From Mesostigma viride (lineage: Eukaryota > Streptophyta > Mesostigmatophyceae > Mesostigmatales > Mesostigmataceae), in assembly GCA_009746045.1 (NCBI GenBank), contig RPFO01000774.1, positions 60,001 to 124,000 of the forward strand: a stretch of 64,000 bases of DNA, in the 5' to 3' direction. Positions 31,241 to 42,134 of this stretch are shown here, piece by piece. Within the stretch, counting starts at the first letter, position 1. The number at the start of each line of letters is the position of its first letter. Under the pieces are notes generated by a model, which was not told where the DNA came from, did no database searches, and worked only from the letters and a program-made list of their open reading frames with translations. A program made the position numbers and the translations under genes.

Positions 31241-32420
31241 ATACCAAGCAGCCATTGCCGAACCCCTCGCTGCGAGTTGGCCGCAGTCCAGAAATCTGTG
31301 CTCAATTGTTTCATATGGAAAGCGGGTGCATAAGCACGCCGCCGCGTGGGAATACCGATGGTGCAGTTGGGAGTTGACGTACCCCGGTGGCCCGATGCAT
31401 ACTGAGCAGGTGCTGGACGTGTCGGTGGGCCGTTTGTCGACCAACGGGTGATCCACAGCCAAGGTAATGTTCTTGATGCAGGTGTAGCTCGGCCACTCGG
31501 GGTGCATGCCATCGGAGGCGACCCGGGTGCATCCTGTGATGTTTATGTAGAAGAAGCCGGTGTCCCCAGTCTGCCGTGTACTCAAAGAGGCACTTCGTCA
31601 TTGGGGTGCCGCTCCTGTTGTGAGGACCCACCCAAACTCTAGCGGGTCCAGAGCGAGAGTGTCTGAAGGCGCCCCTTGCCAACAATGTGGTGTCGCGAAT
31701 CACTGTGGTGGGGTCCGGCCAGGGGTAACATGCATGCGTGTGGCAGTGACCACGGGACCACTAGCTCGAATGCGGTGACATTGATGTGCTGGGACGCAGG
31801 CGTACGATGTAATCAATTTGCCCAGCAGTCCTTGGCCGCCGGGTGTCTCGATCCTGGAACACTGACTGTATGGTAACGACCGTCGGCGCGACCGCAACGA
31901 TGCAGCCCTTATGTGTAGACGTATCATTGTCAGCGATTCTCCCGAATTCTGGCCTGCGCTGGTTGTCTCCTTGGTATCATTGTCAGGGTAATAGCTCGTG
32001 CACCCATTATAGTTCCCCGATTTGTAGGGGTTTGCGTTGTCATGAGGGCATGCCATCGTGCGTGGATTGCCTGGAGAAACGTTGTCCCAAGTTGGTTGGC
32101 TGGGCATGTTTGCATGCGATCCACGAGCGTATTTCCGCTTCTCTGCTTGGTGGACTTCTTTCTTGCTTTCCTTTTTTTCTCTCCTTTACAACCTCTCTTT
32201 GTGCCTCTCCTTTATACAACAACCTCTCTCCTCTTTATTCCTCTCACTGTTATGTTTGTTCATCCTGTCTATTTTTTCACTGCCAACCCATTTTCACCTT
32301 ACCCTTTTTTTATTTGGCGGAGTGAGCTGGGCAATATGAGGCTTTAGACCCTGTTGGATAGGAGACCCCCGGCCGGGCATGCACCATGGGCGCTGAAAAA
32401 TTAAATCGAACTCCTGACCC
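31241..32420. other. Unassigned sequence
   Basis: Minus-strand frame 31585-31094 covers part of this (see SINE 2 copy a). The rest has only short frames. A pyrimidine-rich block lies at 32150-32310. No gene can be supported. Confidence 0.4.
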
Positions 32421-32423
32421 ATT

Positions 32424-33420
32424 AATTAATTAATTAATTAATTAATTAGACTCGTACTCGGACCGTTGGGGAGTCACGGAGCATTAACCCCGAAGGATGG
32501 ATTAATTAATTAATTAATAGACACGTGACATGCGTCACGTGAGCATAAGTCCTCAGTGGGAGGGGAACATGGGATGGAATGGATCCATGGTATAATAAGC
32601 TATCTAGGTCCTAGTTACAGGGGTGTGGGCATCGCGGCCCGAATCGCTATGAATGCCATACTACTTGGTCACACGCGGAGCCCCCACAGGCTTGGGGGTG
32701 GTCTATTTCATCACTACTTGCCATCTATCCTTGCGCACCATCTGCCTCCATATTACAGACAAATTAACCAGGAGGCTGCCCGGGTGTGAGCCCGACAGCC
32801 CGTCACGTCTAGTGTAGCACATATCCATGCCGAGTCTATCACGAAATGTCCACAGGTGGCGGCCCTGCCACGTGCGGCCGGGGGCACGCCAGGTTAGGAC
32901 ATATCGCCCAGGCTGGGCGGGCTTGGTGCCAGCTAGTCTATCTGAGGTATCTACCTGATCTGTGCGGGCCAGGTGCCCGGCTAGGCCCAGGCGCCTGTGG
33001 GAAACATAGGGCAAATCAGCGTATACAAATCCTCATTACTAATGTGCAAACCAAAGGGGATGTTAAGGGCCTTGCGCAGCATCTTGGTGACGGCGCCGTC
33101 GAGTCATTGCTCCAGCTCCTGCGTCAGTGCGCACGTCTCGGCGCCGTAGGTCAGGATCGTCAGAATGACGACCTTGAAGAGGTCACGCTTGACGATCCGG
33201 GGTAGGGCGGGGTTGCTCCGCCAGCGGCGGTGGTCATGGAGGTGCGCCCACGCCATGCCGATCCGTGTCGTCATGTCGTCCTTGCAGTCTGGAAGCCAAC
33301 TGCCGAGCAGCTTGAAGCGGCCTGAAGGAGGGTAGTTGACCTCGGCATCGTCTAAGAGGCGGAGTGTGGGTGGGGGCCCTGCCATGCATGCCGATGGATG
33401 GACTGGGTGCAAACAATCCT
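32424..33420 (-). mobile_element. LINE E copy nested in a LINE D 3' end
   Basis: 32424-32496 is the terminal part of a D LINE (AATT tail, GTTGGGGAGTCACGGAGCATTAACCCC, GGATGGA). It resumes at about 33400 (GATGGATGGACTGGGTGCAAAC). Between them is a third LINE family, minus strand: GRFKLLGSWLPD, DMTTRIGMAWA, DLFKVVILTILTYGAET, then GLAGHLARTDQVDTS and LTWRAPGRTWQGRHLW. Its 3' end differs from C and D: (TTAA)n then CACGTGAC-ATGC-GTCACGTG, an 8-bp hairpin. It is 5'-truncated after the RT domain, and its ends lie within GATGGA. Confidence 0.75.
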
Positions 33421-33810
33421 ACCGGTCTATTAATTAATTAATTAATTAAACTCGTGCTCCCGTTGGGGAGTCACGGAGCACCGAAGTGCTTTTAATCCCT
33501 GTGTGTGCACAACAGGTCTATGCTATCTACATCAGCTACCTACGACATCTATCTAACAGCATTTCTAACAACAACATCTATCTATACATACAGCTAGCAC
33601 TGGCGTGCCTCCCACGGGCTTGCACACGCGGGCGCTTCCCGGCCACGGGGGGGGGCTCATTGTCCTCTATGACCTGGGACCACTTGCTTGGCCTTGTCCA
33701 TCATCTTCTTCCAAATCACGGAGAGGCCTAGGCCCCCCATGTCCTCTACTAGCTGTTCTTTGAAGGTGCGGGCCTTGCGGCGTCTAACATTAGGGGGCCC
33801 GGCCCACGAC

Positions 33811-35104
33811 CAGGTTGGAAAATACGTGTGCGGGGTATAATACGTGGACTTAAAATACGCGTATTATACGTGGGGGGTATAAAATACGCGGTGGTAAAAT
33901 GCGTGACAGTTTTTGTGGTCCAATTGTCAGTCACCCAATTAGCACGCTCCTTGATGATGGTCATGCAGTTATTACAACTGAAATTTGGTGTATATGCTTA
34001 TTTATTAACATCTTCCATTTATGCCCTGCAATCCTATCTGATTATGATTTGTTAAATGCAGGGGGGAGCATGCTGCAACGGGAATAGTAAGGATTCAATT
34101 AATTAATTGATTGTAAGGAAAGCCATCCACTATATAATGCATGAGAGGACATAAGACACAACTTCCGAGAAGGAGGGGTGACGTGCCCTCCTTTGTACTG
34201 GATCATGCCGGCCACCATCTGCTTGAAAGAGGCGCTCTCAGCCGCATTGAAGCAATGCCGTTCTCGATAAAAAATTCGGCAGCCAGCAGCTGGACACCTT
34301 TCTCGTCGACGGGAACCAGCCATTTGGTGATGCTCAGCTGGCCTTTGCTGGGAACCGACGACAAGTCAGCCGGCGCAGCTGCCCCTCCCATCTCCGCCAT
34401 TGCCCTGTTCAAATTGTGCTGCTTCTTGGCGTCTGACTGCTGCGACTTGTTGTTATACATCCTGAGAAACCTGCTCCGGATATTCGGTGGAATTTTGTCG
34501 CAGGGTAACATCCCTTCCCCTGCGATTCCGGCAAAGTGTGCACGGACTCGGAATACGCTGATTGCCCCCGCCCCGTATGAGATCTAGAACTTCTTGTTGC
34601 AAAATGAGCAGAACTTATTCGACACAAACTGCGTTTTGTTACTAACAGCATCTGTGACTGCTTCTTTCTTCTCGAGAACGAAATCCCATTCAGGCCCTTT
34701 CTTCTTCATGGCTGCAAATCGAAAATGGCTGCACACTGTCGCCCAGTCGCACTGGCCTCGTCGTCGCTATATTGCATTACACCGTCAGTAGCACAGCTGG
34801 CATTTGCTGGCACACTGTTATTTATGCGTTATGTACCTAGTCCTAGCTGTCTCCTACCGGCCAAACATTTTGCAAGGCTTGCGCTTTAACTGTACGCATC
34901 TACTTCTAGTAGTAAAAATCTCAAATGTGCAGTGAGCGCGCCGCGCCCAGAACCTGGGCACCGCGCCAGTGCCCGCTGCCCGCTGGTACCCCCGAAAAAT
35001 TATAAGTCCAAACCGCGTGGTCAGACGTAAAATACGCGTAAAATACGTCGAGGCCCATAATATGCTTTATCCCGCATTTTATCGCAAAAGTGCGGCGTAC
35101 AGAC
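33811..35104. mobile_element. hAT-like element carrying a broken DUF659 gene
   Basis: Insertion in the D LINE bounded by near-copies of CCCGGCCCACG. Ends are AT-rich with repeated AATACGCG/AAATACG motifs on both sides (33815-33900 and 35028-35050), a pattern of subterminal transposase sites. Ends near CAGGTTGG (left) and CCAACC (right) are weakly inverted. The coding content is the pseudogene at 34100-34709. Confidence 0.6.
34100..34709 (-). pseudogene. BED-finger / DUF659 hAT transposase-like gene, broken
   Basis: Minus strand from Met at 34709: MKKKGPEWDFVLEK, then FCSFCNKKF (first half of a BED-type zinc finger, Cys-x2-Cys). After a stop and frame change: HFAGIAGEGMLPCDKIPPNIRSRFL (the His/Cys second half). 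Then a linker, then FFIENGIA in one frame continuing as AESASFKQMVAGMIQY and PPSRKLC in another, the start of DUF659. Plant and algal hAT-derived proteins have this order. At least two frame breaks, and everything after the start of DUF659 is missing, so no active transposase can be made. Confidence 0.8.
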
Positions 35105-35799
35105 CAACCCGGCCCCACGTCAGGAGGTGCCGGCCAGGCTGAGCTGGTCGCAGTCCTGCGGGGGGGCCACGTGAGGTGTCTACCTGGTTGGTGCGAGCTA
35201 GGTGCCCTACAAGCTGCAGGCGCCGCTGCTTAATGGTGCATGCTGGTGGTATATGGCATCGGCCCTGGTACAGGTCCTCATTGCGGACATGAGCACCATA
35301 TCCTACTCTGAAATTAAATGGAACGCAGCATGTCAGTGTTGGTGACCGCGCCCGGCCGTCCAGCTTGCGGGCCAGGTCGGCGGTGAGGGTCCACGTCTCG
35401 GCCCCATACGTGAGAACAGGAAGGACGATCGAGGACCTTGAACAGGTCCTGTTTCTCGATCTTGCCCAGGGGCTTGCGCCACAGGGCCCGGTACTGGTGT
35501 AAAGCGTGCCAGGCGAGGACCCATACTCCAACATCGCCTGTGCCTCATGACCACATCCCTTTGCCTCACCACATCCCTTTATTCCATTTTTGTTCTTGTT
35601 ATTATTATTACTCTTAATTACTGTTGTTTCGATCGGCTCTGTTCTCTAACCGTCCGTAACAGTAACAGATTGTTACGTGACGTAACAACTGTGTTTTTAA
35701 TTATTTTTGTTCTTTTACATATTCTTTTCTTTTTATTTTCTTTCTTTCTTTCTCTTTTTTCTTTTTCCCTTTGTAATGTATTAAATCTATCCATCTCCG

Positions 35800-36187
35800 C
35801 CCCCACCCTTCGTTCCATCCTTACGGAAGCCTTTCAGCAGCACGTGACCCCCCTTGCCGCGTGGCAGCAATGGGGGGCACGCAGCCCACACGCTGGCTAC
35901 TGAACTTCCTCACCTCTCCACCATCGCCGACTCCACCTCCACTGCCATTTCCGACTCCACTGCTGACATCAAAACCCAGCTCCTCGACATCGACCAACAC
36001 CTTCACGCCACCGCCACCGCCCTTGAGTGCTTGCATGACACCGCCGGCCTCACCGCCCAGGCGGTGAAGGACATCGCCGCCCAGCCGGCACCTGCTGGCC
36101 CGGCCGGTGATGCTCCCACCACCTGGGCGGACTTGCTTAAGCATCACACCACCTCCACCATCCGTCGCGGCACAACTCAAGCAACGT
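35800..36187 (+). pseudogene. Fragment of ORF1-only retrotransposon
   Basis: Sense fragment of the central ORF1 region: PTLRSILTEAFQQHVTPLA, then after a frame slip TADIKTQLLDIDQHLHATATALECLHD, TAQAVKDIAAQPAPAGPAGD and TWADLLKHHTTST, ending AQLKQ. Closest to the copy at 39248-41194. It is cut off by a hAT element at 36196. Confidence 0.8.
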
Positions 36188-36195
36188 ATTCTAAT

Positions 36196-36839
36196 TAGGG
36201 CTGGGACATCCTGGTCATTTCGCGACCCGAACACGAACACGAACACCTGGGGAGAGTACCCGAACCCGAATACCGAACATGTTCGGTACATTCCCAGGTG
36301 ACCCGAACCCGTAACGAACATGTTCGGTACAGGTTTAAGGTGACCCGAACCCGAACCCGAACATTACCCGAACATTTTACCGAACACGAACAATTCATAA
36401 CGATACACTTGTGAGTAGGATACGGACACCATCGAGGACAATTGAACTGTCACAAAAGAAAGCAAAATGCTAGCTGAACTTCTGAAAACGATAGAAATAG
36501 ACCTTCGTACTTTGTTATCTTGTTCATTGGCTGGTACTTAACTGTCGAATGATAAGTGAAAAGTTCTGCGGTTTGGTACTGAAAAGATCGGCTGAAAACA
36601 ATAACAACAACCGAAAAGTATGTAAATGTTCGGTACCGGGTCAGAGGCGAACATGTTCGCCCGGTTCCCAGGGTGACCCGAACACGGACACGAACATGTT
36701 CGGTATGTTTCCAGGGCGACCCGAACCCGAACAGCACATGTTCGGCCGAACATTTTAGGCGACCCGAACACCGCACATGTTCCGTCGGTATTCGCCCGAA
36801 CATGTTCGTGTGCGGTATGCGGCGGATGTCCCAGCCCTA
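36196..36839. mobile_element. hAT-type non-autonomous element, palindrome-rich, 8-bp TSD
   Basis: 644 bp with terminal inverted repeats TAGGGCTGGGACATCC and a perfect 8-bp target-site duplication ATTCTAAT (36188-36195 and 36840-36847), the diagnostic size for hAT. The interior contains more than ten copies of ACCCGAAC/CCGAAC and at least six GAACATGTTCG palindromes in both orientations, mostly within 200 bp of each end. No protein is encoded. Confidence 0.88.
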
Positions 36840-36924
36840 ATTCTAATGTTTACTATGTAGGTGCTGGCATTTTATGTACGTTGTACTTGCGCGAGTCGAT
36901 CGTGAACCGCAAACGTCGGTTACC

Positions 36925-39218
36925 TTAAGGGGACGGGACACCCCCGAATTTTTTGGCGCCAAAAAATTCGCGCCGGAGCCGAAGGTCACAAATTTCACGT
37001 GCACGGTGCGCGCACCCCTTGCGGAAGTGGCCATGGCGACTGCGTTCAGGCGAAACTACCACACTAGGGCAGGCGAAATGCAAAAATTTTACTCGAATCT
37101 AAAAGGAGATGAGTTTATGATGTTAGTTTGTGGCGGAAATCAGCTGGTTTACAATATCGCTGTTGTTTTTTTATGCCATCGGCATGGGGGGTAATCTGAA
37201 TTTTTTGGTCGCGCGGAATGAAATAGAATTCATGATAGCGGCTGTAAAATAGCGGTTTTGGGGGCTGTTCTGACCTTGAAGCAGGCATTAATATCGGTTG
37301 CATCGAATTCTAAACCGAGCTGGTGCTTTTTGCCAGATTTTCGGCCATTATCGGTAAGTAATTGTTCAGACCTGCGCAGTGCGTGTCTGACCTGTCCATG
37401 GAAGAACGGCTGTTGTTGCGCGCCTGGGCGAGGGATTTACGAGGGCAAGGTACAGATTTGTCGCGAACGTTATCTGCTATCGGTGCTTTCTTCTATGAGC
37501 TCATCGTTCGAGGTTTTTTGCGTTCTTTTTGGGCAGTTTCCGCCAGCTAGCTCGCCGTCGCTTGCCGTTGTGTTGTCGAATACCTGGCAGCTTTAGATTG
37601 TTTTCGTTGATGTCGTGATCAGGGCCGCTTCAGTCGCAGCCTATAGCTCTTCGGGAAGGTATAAGGCATTTCATAAAACGTGTTCTGGCAAGGATGTTGT
37701 GCGTATGGACGCTTCTTGTTGTTTGAGAGTGACGCACCCTCTCCTCACAGGCCGCAGCGGCATCACAGCGCTCATGCGGTGAAGGGCCGCCAATGGTTTC
37801 TTTGCATTTTATCGTGCAGGGATGGAAGTGTTATAGTGATGATGATGTTGGAGATATTGCATTTGTGTGACTGCATGTAGATAGCTGGCACCAATGGTTG
37901 TTTGAGCTTTCCTTTGTTATGATGATGTGACAAGACTACAATGTGCTGAGCCAACCATGGTTGACATGCATGACTGCATGCAAGCTATATATACCATGTT
38001 CTTACTTGGTTCCTTGCCCTCCATAGTCCCAGTTTGTCATCCATGCCGGGGAGGACAGTTTAGGAGGTGTTGTTGTGTTGATTAGCTTGGTTGGCATCAA
38101 CCTTACACTCTAACCTGGGAGAAACATAGGAAATGCTGCTTAGGCATGTTAGGGCTACCATCGTCAAGGCTATGCACATATTTACAAGGCTGGCCATGCT
38201 GGAGGGATGATGAAGACATATGAGGTGCGTGGCCACCCCTTTGTACTTTGTAAACATACTCTGCATGGTTTTGGTGCATGTTGGATGGCATATTAAGTGG
38301 CACTGTGGGGTTACTAACTTACTGAGTGGTCCTTAGCGCCTTGTCATGTGGTCATATAGGAAACCCATCAACTTGAGCAGTTCTTGTCGCAATGACCCCC
38401 CACATTGAGCATGCGTTGCCGTCAGCGTGCAAGAGTTGATTATGTGTGCTTTGGTCAGTTTGCAGATGTCTTTGATGAAGAAGGAGGTGCTAGTGTGGCT
38501 AAATGGTTACTCTAATTTCCTTGTAGCGTCTACATGGGTGGCCGTCTTGGAATGGTTGTAACTTGGGCAGTTCTTGTCAGAATGGCGTCAAACCTTGAAC
38601 ATAGGAGGTACCATATGTGCAGAGAATGGTAGTATGTGGTTTGGCCAGTTTTCATGAGGCTTAGATGTATAAAGGGGTGTTAGTGTGGTTAAATACTAGC
38701 TAAAACCTCCCTTAGCTTCGTCACAGGTGGCAATCTAGGAATATCCATCAAATAGGGCTGCGCTTGTCAGAATGACCTGAAAATTTGGGGCTGCATGTCC
38801 CCCCTCTCTAGTATTTGGGAATATATGATTTGGCACTATTGCATGTGTTTATGATTTGTTTTATTTTTTTTTGTTTAAAAAAGGACCCTTTTTGCGGGAA
38901 AATCCATCAATGTGTCTAAACATCATTATTTTGTGCTCAAAATTAGGCAGGCTTTCTCAAAAGTGGGGTAACTATGCGGGAATATATGATTTGGTCCCAA
39001 TATGTTTGCCCATTGTCCTAGGAAAAATGTGACTAAAATAGCGTCTTTTTCTATTTTTAGCGCGAAACCGGTGTATGGTGGGGGCTAGTACCACCCCCAA
39101 GTGGCTGGAAAATTTTTTTTTTATCATATTTATGGTCCCCAATCATGATTGGATTTTTAGCACATGCATAGGTATGGTTTCCAGAAAAGTGCCCTTTAGG
39201 GGTGTCCCCTCCCCTTAA
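36925..39218. mobile_element. TTAA-bounded DNA element, 2.3 kb, GGGGA termini
   Basis: Begins TTAAGGGGACGGGACACCCC and ends with the inverse (19 of 20 match). If TTAA is the target duplication, the terminal repeats are GGGGA(C/G)GGGACACCCC, unlike the CCC-initial piggyBac-like elements here. Inside, three diverged repeats of about 187 bp start near 38378, 38566 and 38755 (GCAGTTCTTGTC.GAATG..., then TTTGG.CAGTTT). A frame at 37034-37194 (MATAFRRNYHTRAGEMQKFY...) matches nothing I know. Confidence 0.65.
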
Positions 39219-39247
39219 CTTGAGACCTGCCTAGCTCGTGCATGCAT

Positions 39248-41194
39248 TAATTAATTAATTATCAACATCACTGGACGTTGGGAGTAGATGTAGCACATAG
39301 CCCTGAGAAGGGGCATATGGCTTTTAATACATTCTAGGCTACTTCATGCAAGGGTGGGAATGTAAGCTACCCCTGCTCTAGGTGCACCAGGGCACCTGCA
39401 CCCTCATGGTCTATCACGCCATGCCCGGGTAAGGGGGGAGCATGCCTGTGAGGGAGGAAGATCATCATGGCTATACAAGAGCTAGGACGTGGCGTCTCGA
39501 CAGAGAGCATCTCTCTGCATGGCATAGAATGGCTAAATTCTTAATGCAACATCCATGGGAGTCCCATTATAGGCATGGCGTGGCTAAATTCTGAAGGCAA
39601 CATCCATGGGGGCCATTATGGGCGCACATGCGCGTGGGCCACATGCTAGGCTAAGCCTTACTAATCTACACTACTGGTATATATATTCCTAGTCTGAGGT
39701 GGCAGGAGGGGGCTGCCAGGGCTTGTGGTCAACGTGGATGACCGCCCCCCTCCAGTATACCGGCTTCCCCCTTGCGCTCTGCCGGAGCTGAAGGTAGGTC
39801 GGCCATAGCTCGCGTCGCCGCTGTTGCTGGGCCAGGGTCAAGCCGTCGTCCAGCGTGAAGCGAGTCTCCGAGAGCTTCTTGCGGCATTTAAGGAACGCCA
39901 GCTTGTCCGCCATGTACTTAAAGGTGAGGAGCACGGGTGCCGGGCCAGCCTTCCCCCGCGCGCGGGGGATCGAGGCGGACAGCCGACATGTCCAGCTCAC
40001 CAGTGAGTAACATGGGGGCAAGAATGGCGCGCTTAAATGCCTCAAGAAGGCTCGTGGAGGTCTCACCTGCCTGCTGGTCGAAGTGCTTGACGATGACATT
40101 GTGGCTGCGCCGGGCGATGTCGGCTTCCTCGCGAAGGTCGAGGGCTTGTTGCTTGAGTTGTGCCGAGATGGTGGAGGTGGTGGAGGTGGTGTGCTGCTTA
40201 AGCAAGTCCGCCCAGGTGGAGGGAGCATCGCCGGCCGAGCCAGCAGGCGCCGGCTGGGCGGCGATGTCCTTCACCGCCTGGGCGGTGAGGCCGGCGGTGT
40301 CATGCAAGCTCTCAAGGGCGTTGGCGGTGGCTTGAAGGCGTTGGTCGAGGTCGAGGAGCTGGGCTTTGATGTCGGCAGTGGAGGCGGAAATGGCCGTGGA
40401 GGTGGAGGCGGCGGTGGTGGAAATGTGAGGAAGTTCAGCAGTCAGCGTGCCGCCGATTGCTGCTATGTCGGCAGCAAGGGGGGTCACGTGCTGCTGAAAG
40501 GCTTCCGTGAGGATGGAGCGGAGGGTGGGGACGGAAAGGGATGGAGCCCAGATCTCGCCGTCAGAGCGCTGGAGAAGGGAGTTGAGGATGGCGTGCTGGA
40601 GATGGGGGCGGACGCAGCCGGACAGCGCGTGGATGTTGGCCCAGCGGCTGCCGTCTGGGCAGAGGAGGCGATTGATGGAGTGGAGATGGAGGCACAGGTC
40701 GTAAAGCGAAGCGTAATCCCCGAAGAAGATGCAGCGCATAGCATCGGTCGGAGAAATGGTGGCCCAGTCGTAATCGGCGACCTTGAAAGGCCGGGGCCGA
40801 AAGCTCGGTTCTGGGCGTGAAGACCCTCCTGTGTCGTCGGCTGGGCGGGTGCGCTTGGGGTCAGGCGATGCAGATGGCGAGGCGTTAAGCCCGGGGGGTT
40901 GCTGGGCGACCACCAGTGCACGACTAGTGTCATCGCCGCCTGCCGGACCTGAAGGCGAAGCTGCAGCCTGAGCTGCAGACGTTTCATTGCCGAGCGCAGC
41001 CGCCAGGCTGCGTTGCGTCGAGGCGCGTTTGTTCGCCATATATTGCGTTTTAGATTCGGAAAATTATATCAGCATGTGCGTCTTAGAAAGACGAAGCGAT
41101 AGTGATATTCACGACTAAATTCGGTGCTCAAACGTGAAAGTTATGAGCTCCGACAGCCATGGCTACCTCGTGGCCGAAAATTGAGGATGCGGGT
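39248..41194 (-). mobile_element. Full-length ORF1-only retrotransposon (subfamily B) with 12-bp TSD
   Basis: 1947 bp flanked by TCGTGCATGCAT at 39236-39247 and 41195-41206. Minus strand: a 5'UTR of about 155 bp shared with 61788-61916 (GAGCTCATAACTTTCACG, CACCGAATTTAG), ORF1 (next entry), a 3'UTR of about 440 bp, a terminal hairpin (here mutated to ACTCCCAACGTCCAG), and (AATT)n tail. There is no second ORF between ORF1 and the tail, and both ends are defined by the TSD, so the element is complete without reverse transcriptase. Confidence 0.9.
39689..41039 (-). pseudogene. ORF1 protein of the half-LINE, one frameshift
   Basis: Start ATG 41039 (MANKRASTQRSLAAALGNE). Order: Ala/Ser/Pro-rich N-terminus (1-85), a helical domain (FGDYASLYDLCLHLHSINRL), then heptad-like coiled coil (about 190-260, TADIKAQLLDLDQRLQATAN..TAQAVKDIAAQ), then an RNA-binding region RRSHNVIVKHF, RARGKAGPAPVLLTFK..ADKLAFLK and LTLAQQQRRRELWPTYLQLRQ. 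The end resembles the RRM plus C-terminal domain of L1 ORF1p (RP.ILLRF, LTADLS....RREW.PI). A 4-base insertion near 39967 (relative to the copy at 59880) shifts the frame after MSAVRL, so full translation needs one correction. Role inferred: RNA-binding chaperone of a retrotransposon particle. Confidence 0.8.
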
Positions 41195-41249
41195 TCGTGC
41201 ATGCATGCAAGTCCATATCATATACCTTCAAGGTTTAGGAGGTGTTTAG

Positions 41250-41480
41250 GAGGTGTTTAGGAGGCATGAACCATCATGGCGGTGCAGGTGCACCAAGTGC
41301 ACCCAGAGCAGGTGATAGTTGTACATCCTACACCTGCAGGTTGTCGCCCTGATTGTATTACAAACCCATAGATCAAAGAGACAACCATAGATCACCCCTT
41401 TCTCAGGGCTATGTGTTACATATGCTCCCCACGGAGCTATGATTTTAATTAATTTAATTAATTTATTTAATTAGTTAATA
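41250..41480 (+). mobile_element. 3' end of an ORF1-only element, strongly 5'-truncated
   Basis: Sense 3'UTR fragment (GCAGGTGCACCAAGTGCACCC, CCCTTTCTCAGGGCTATGTG) ending in the hairpin GCTCC-CCAC-GGAGC and a tail of AATTAATTTAATT units. The stem is another compensated variant of the family hairpin. Confidence 0.7.
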
Positions 41481-41674
41481 CCTTCAAGACGTTGTTGTAA
41501 ACGTGGGACTAGCTAGTGAACTTCCGGCTCAAACCTGTCCAGAGTTACCCTGAGAGTACATATGTAACGTCTGGTTTGTCCTGGAAGTTGCATATTGCAC
41601 ATGCAGAGCGTTCTGCCATAAATTTTGCAGCAAAAAGGAGGGCCAAACATGCAATTATAAGTTGAAGCATTAAG

Positions 41675-42134
41675 TGACGCTATTGGCGAGAAACTGGACT
41701 ACGCGAGGAAACTGGGCCTCGTAGATCACCCGCAAAATTAAATTTGATTAGTGCAATCGACAGATCTCTCAAAGGGAATTAATTCCAAATCTGCCCTCGG
41801 GTAGTCGAAGGTCGGTTTCGGACCAGGTGATAGTCTTGTTACGGGACTAGTTAGCAAATATGGCTTTTACGTCATTCTCTTACGCCAAGTAAGCCAAAGT
41901 CAAGAATGGCAAGTAGGAGGTGGGGGGTTCTGATCTCAAGTTTAAGTATGGCGCAATCGATAGATCTCGGCGAGGGCAGTCAGGATCTGCCATTACAATG
42001 CCAAACCACGGTCCAAAAATGGAAGATAGGGGTGAAAACTTGTCGGAATCTGATACATTTTGGGCCAAAAATTAAACAATTCGCCAAAATGTACATTTCT
42101 GCTACGGTAGTCCAGTTTCTCGCCAATAGCGTCA
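41675..42134. mobile_element. Foldback element with 28-bp perfect inverted ends
   Basis: The 28 bases at 41675-41702 (TGACGCTATTGG...GGACTAC) are exactly complementary to 42107-42134. Total 460 bp, with a non-coding interior containing CAATCGA.AGATCTC twice (41756-41772, 41946-41969). Looks like a MITE; no TSD was identified. Confidence 0.6.

Larger units (their letters stand above)
33421..35535 (-). mobile_element. LINE D copy interrupted by a hAT-type element
   Basis: 3' part 33421-33810: (TTAA)n tail, hairpin GTGCTCCC-GTTG-GGGAGTC (CTCCC/GGGAG on the element strand), and the C-terminal segment up to GGGGCCCGGCCCACG. The 5' part continues at about 35105: CGGCCCCACGTCAGGAGGTGCCGG, then GYGAHVRNEDLYQG, IKQRRLQLVGHLARTNQVDTS and PVLTYGAETWTLTADLA. 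Truncated at about 35535. The intervening 1.3 kb is a DNA transposon (separate entry). Confidence 0.8.

Noticed and set aside
36196-36839. Telomere-like CCCGAACC array
   Set aside because: The repeats are irregular, present in both orientations, and enclosed by inverted ends with an 8-bp TSD, so it is a transposable element.
40083-40820. 245-codon plus-strand Gly/Val-rich frame
   Set aside because: Antisense shadow of ORF1 in the half-LINE at 39248-41194, caused by its biased codon composition; the same shadow appears at 62360-63174 and 17537-18215.
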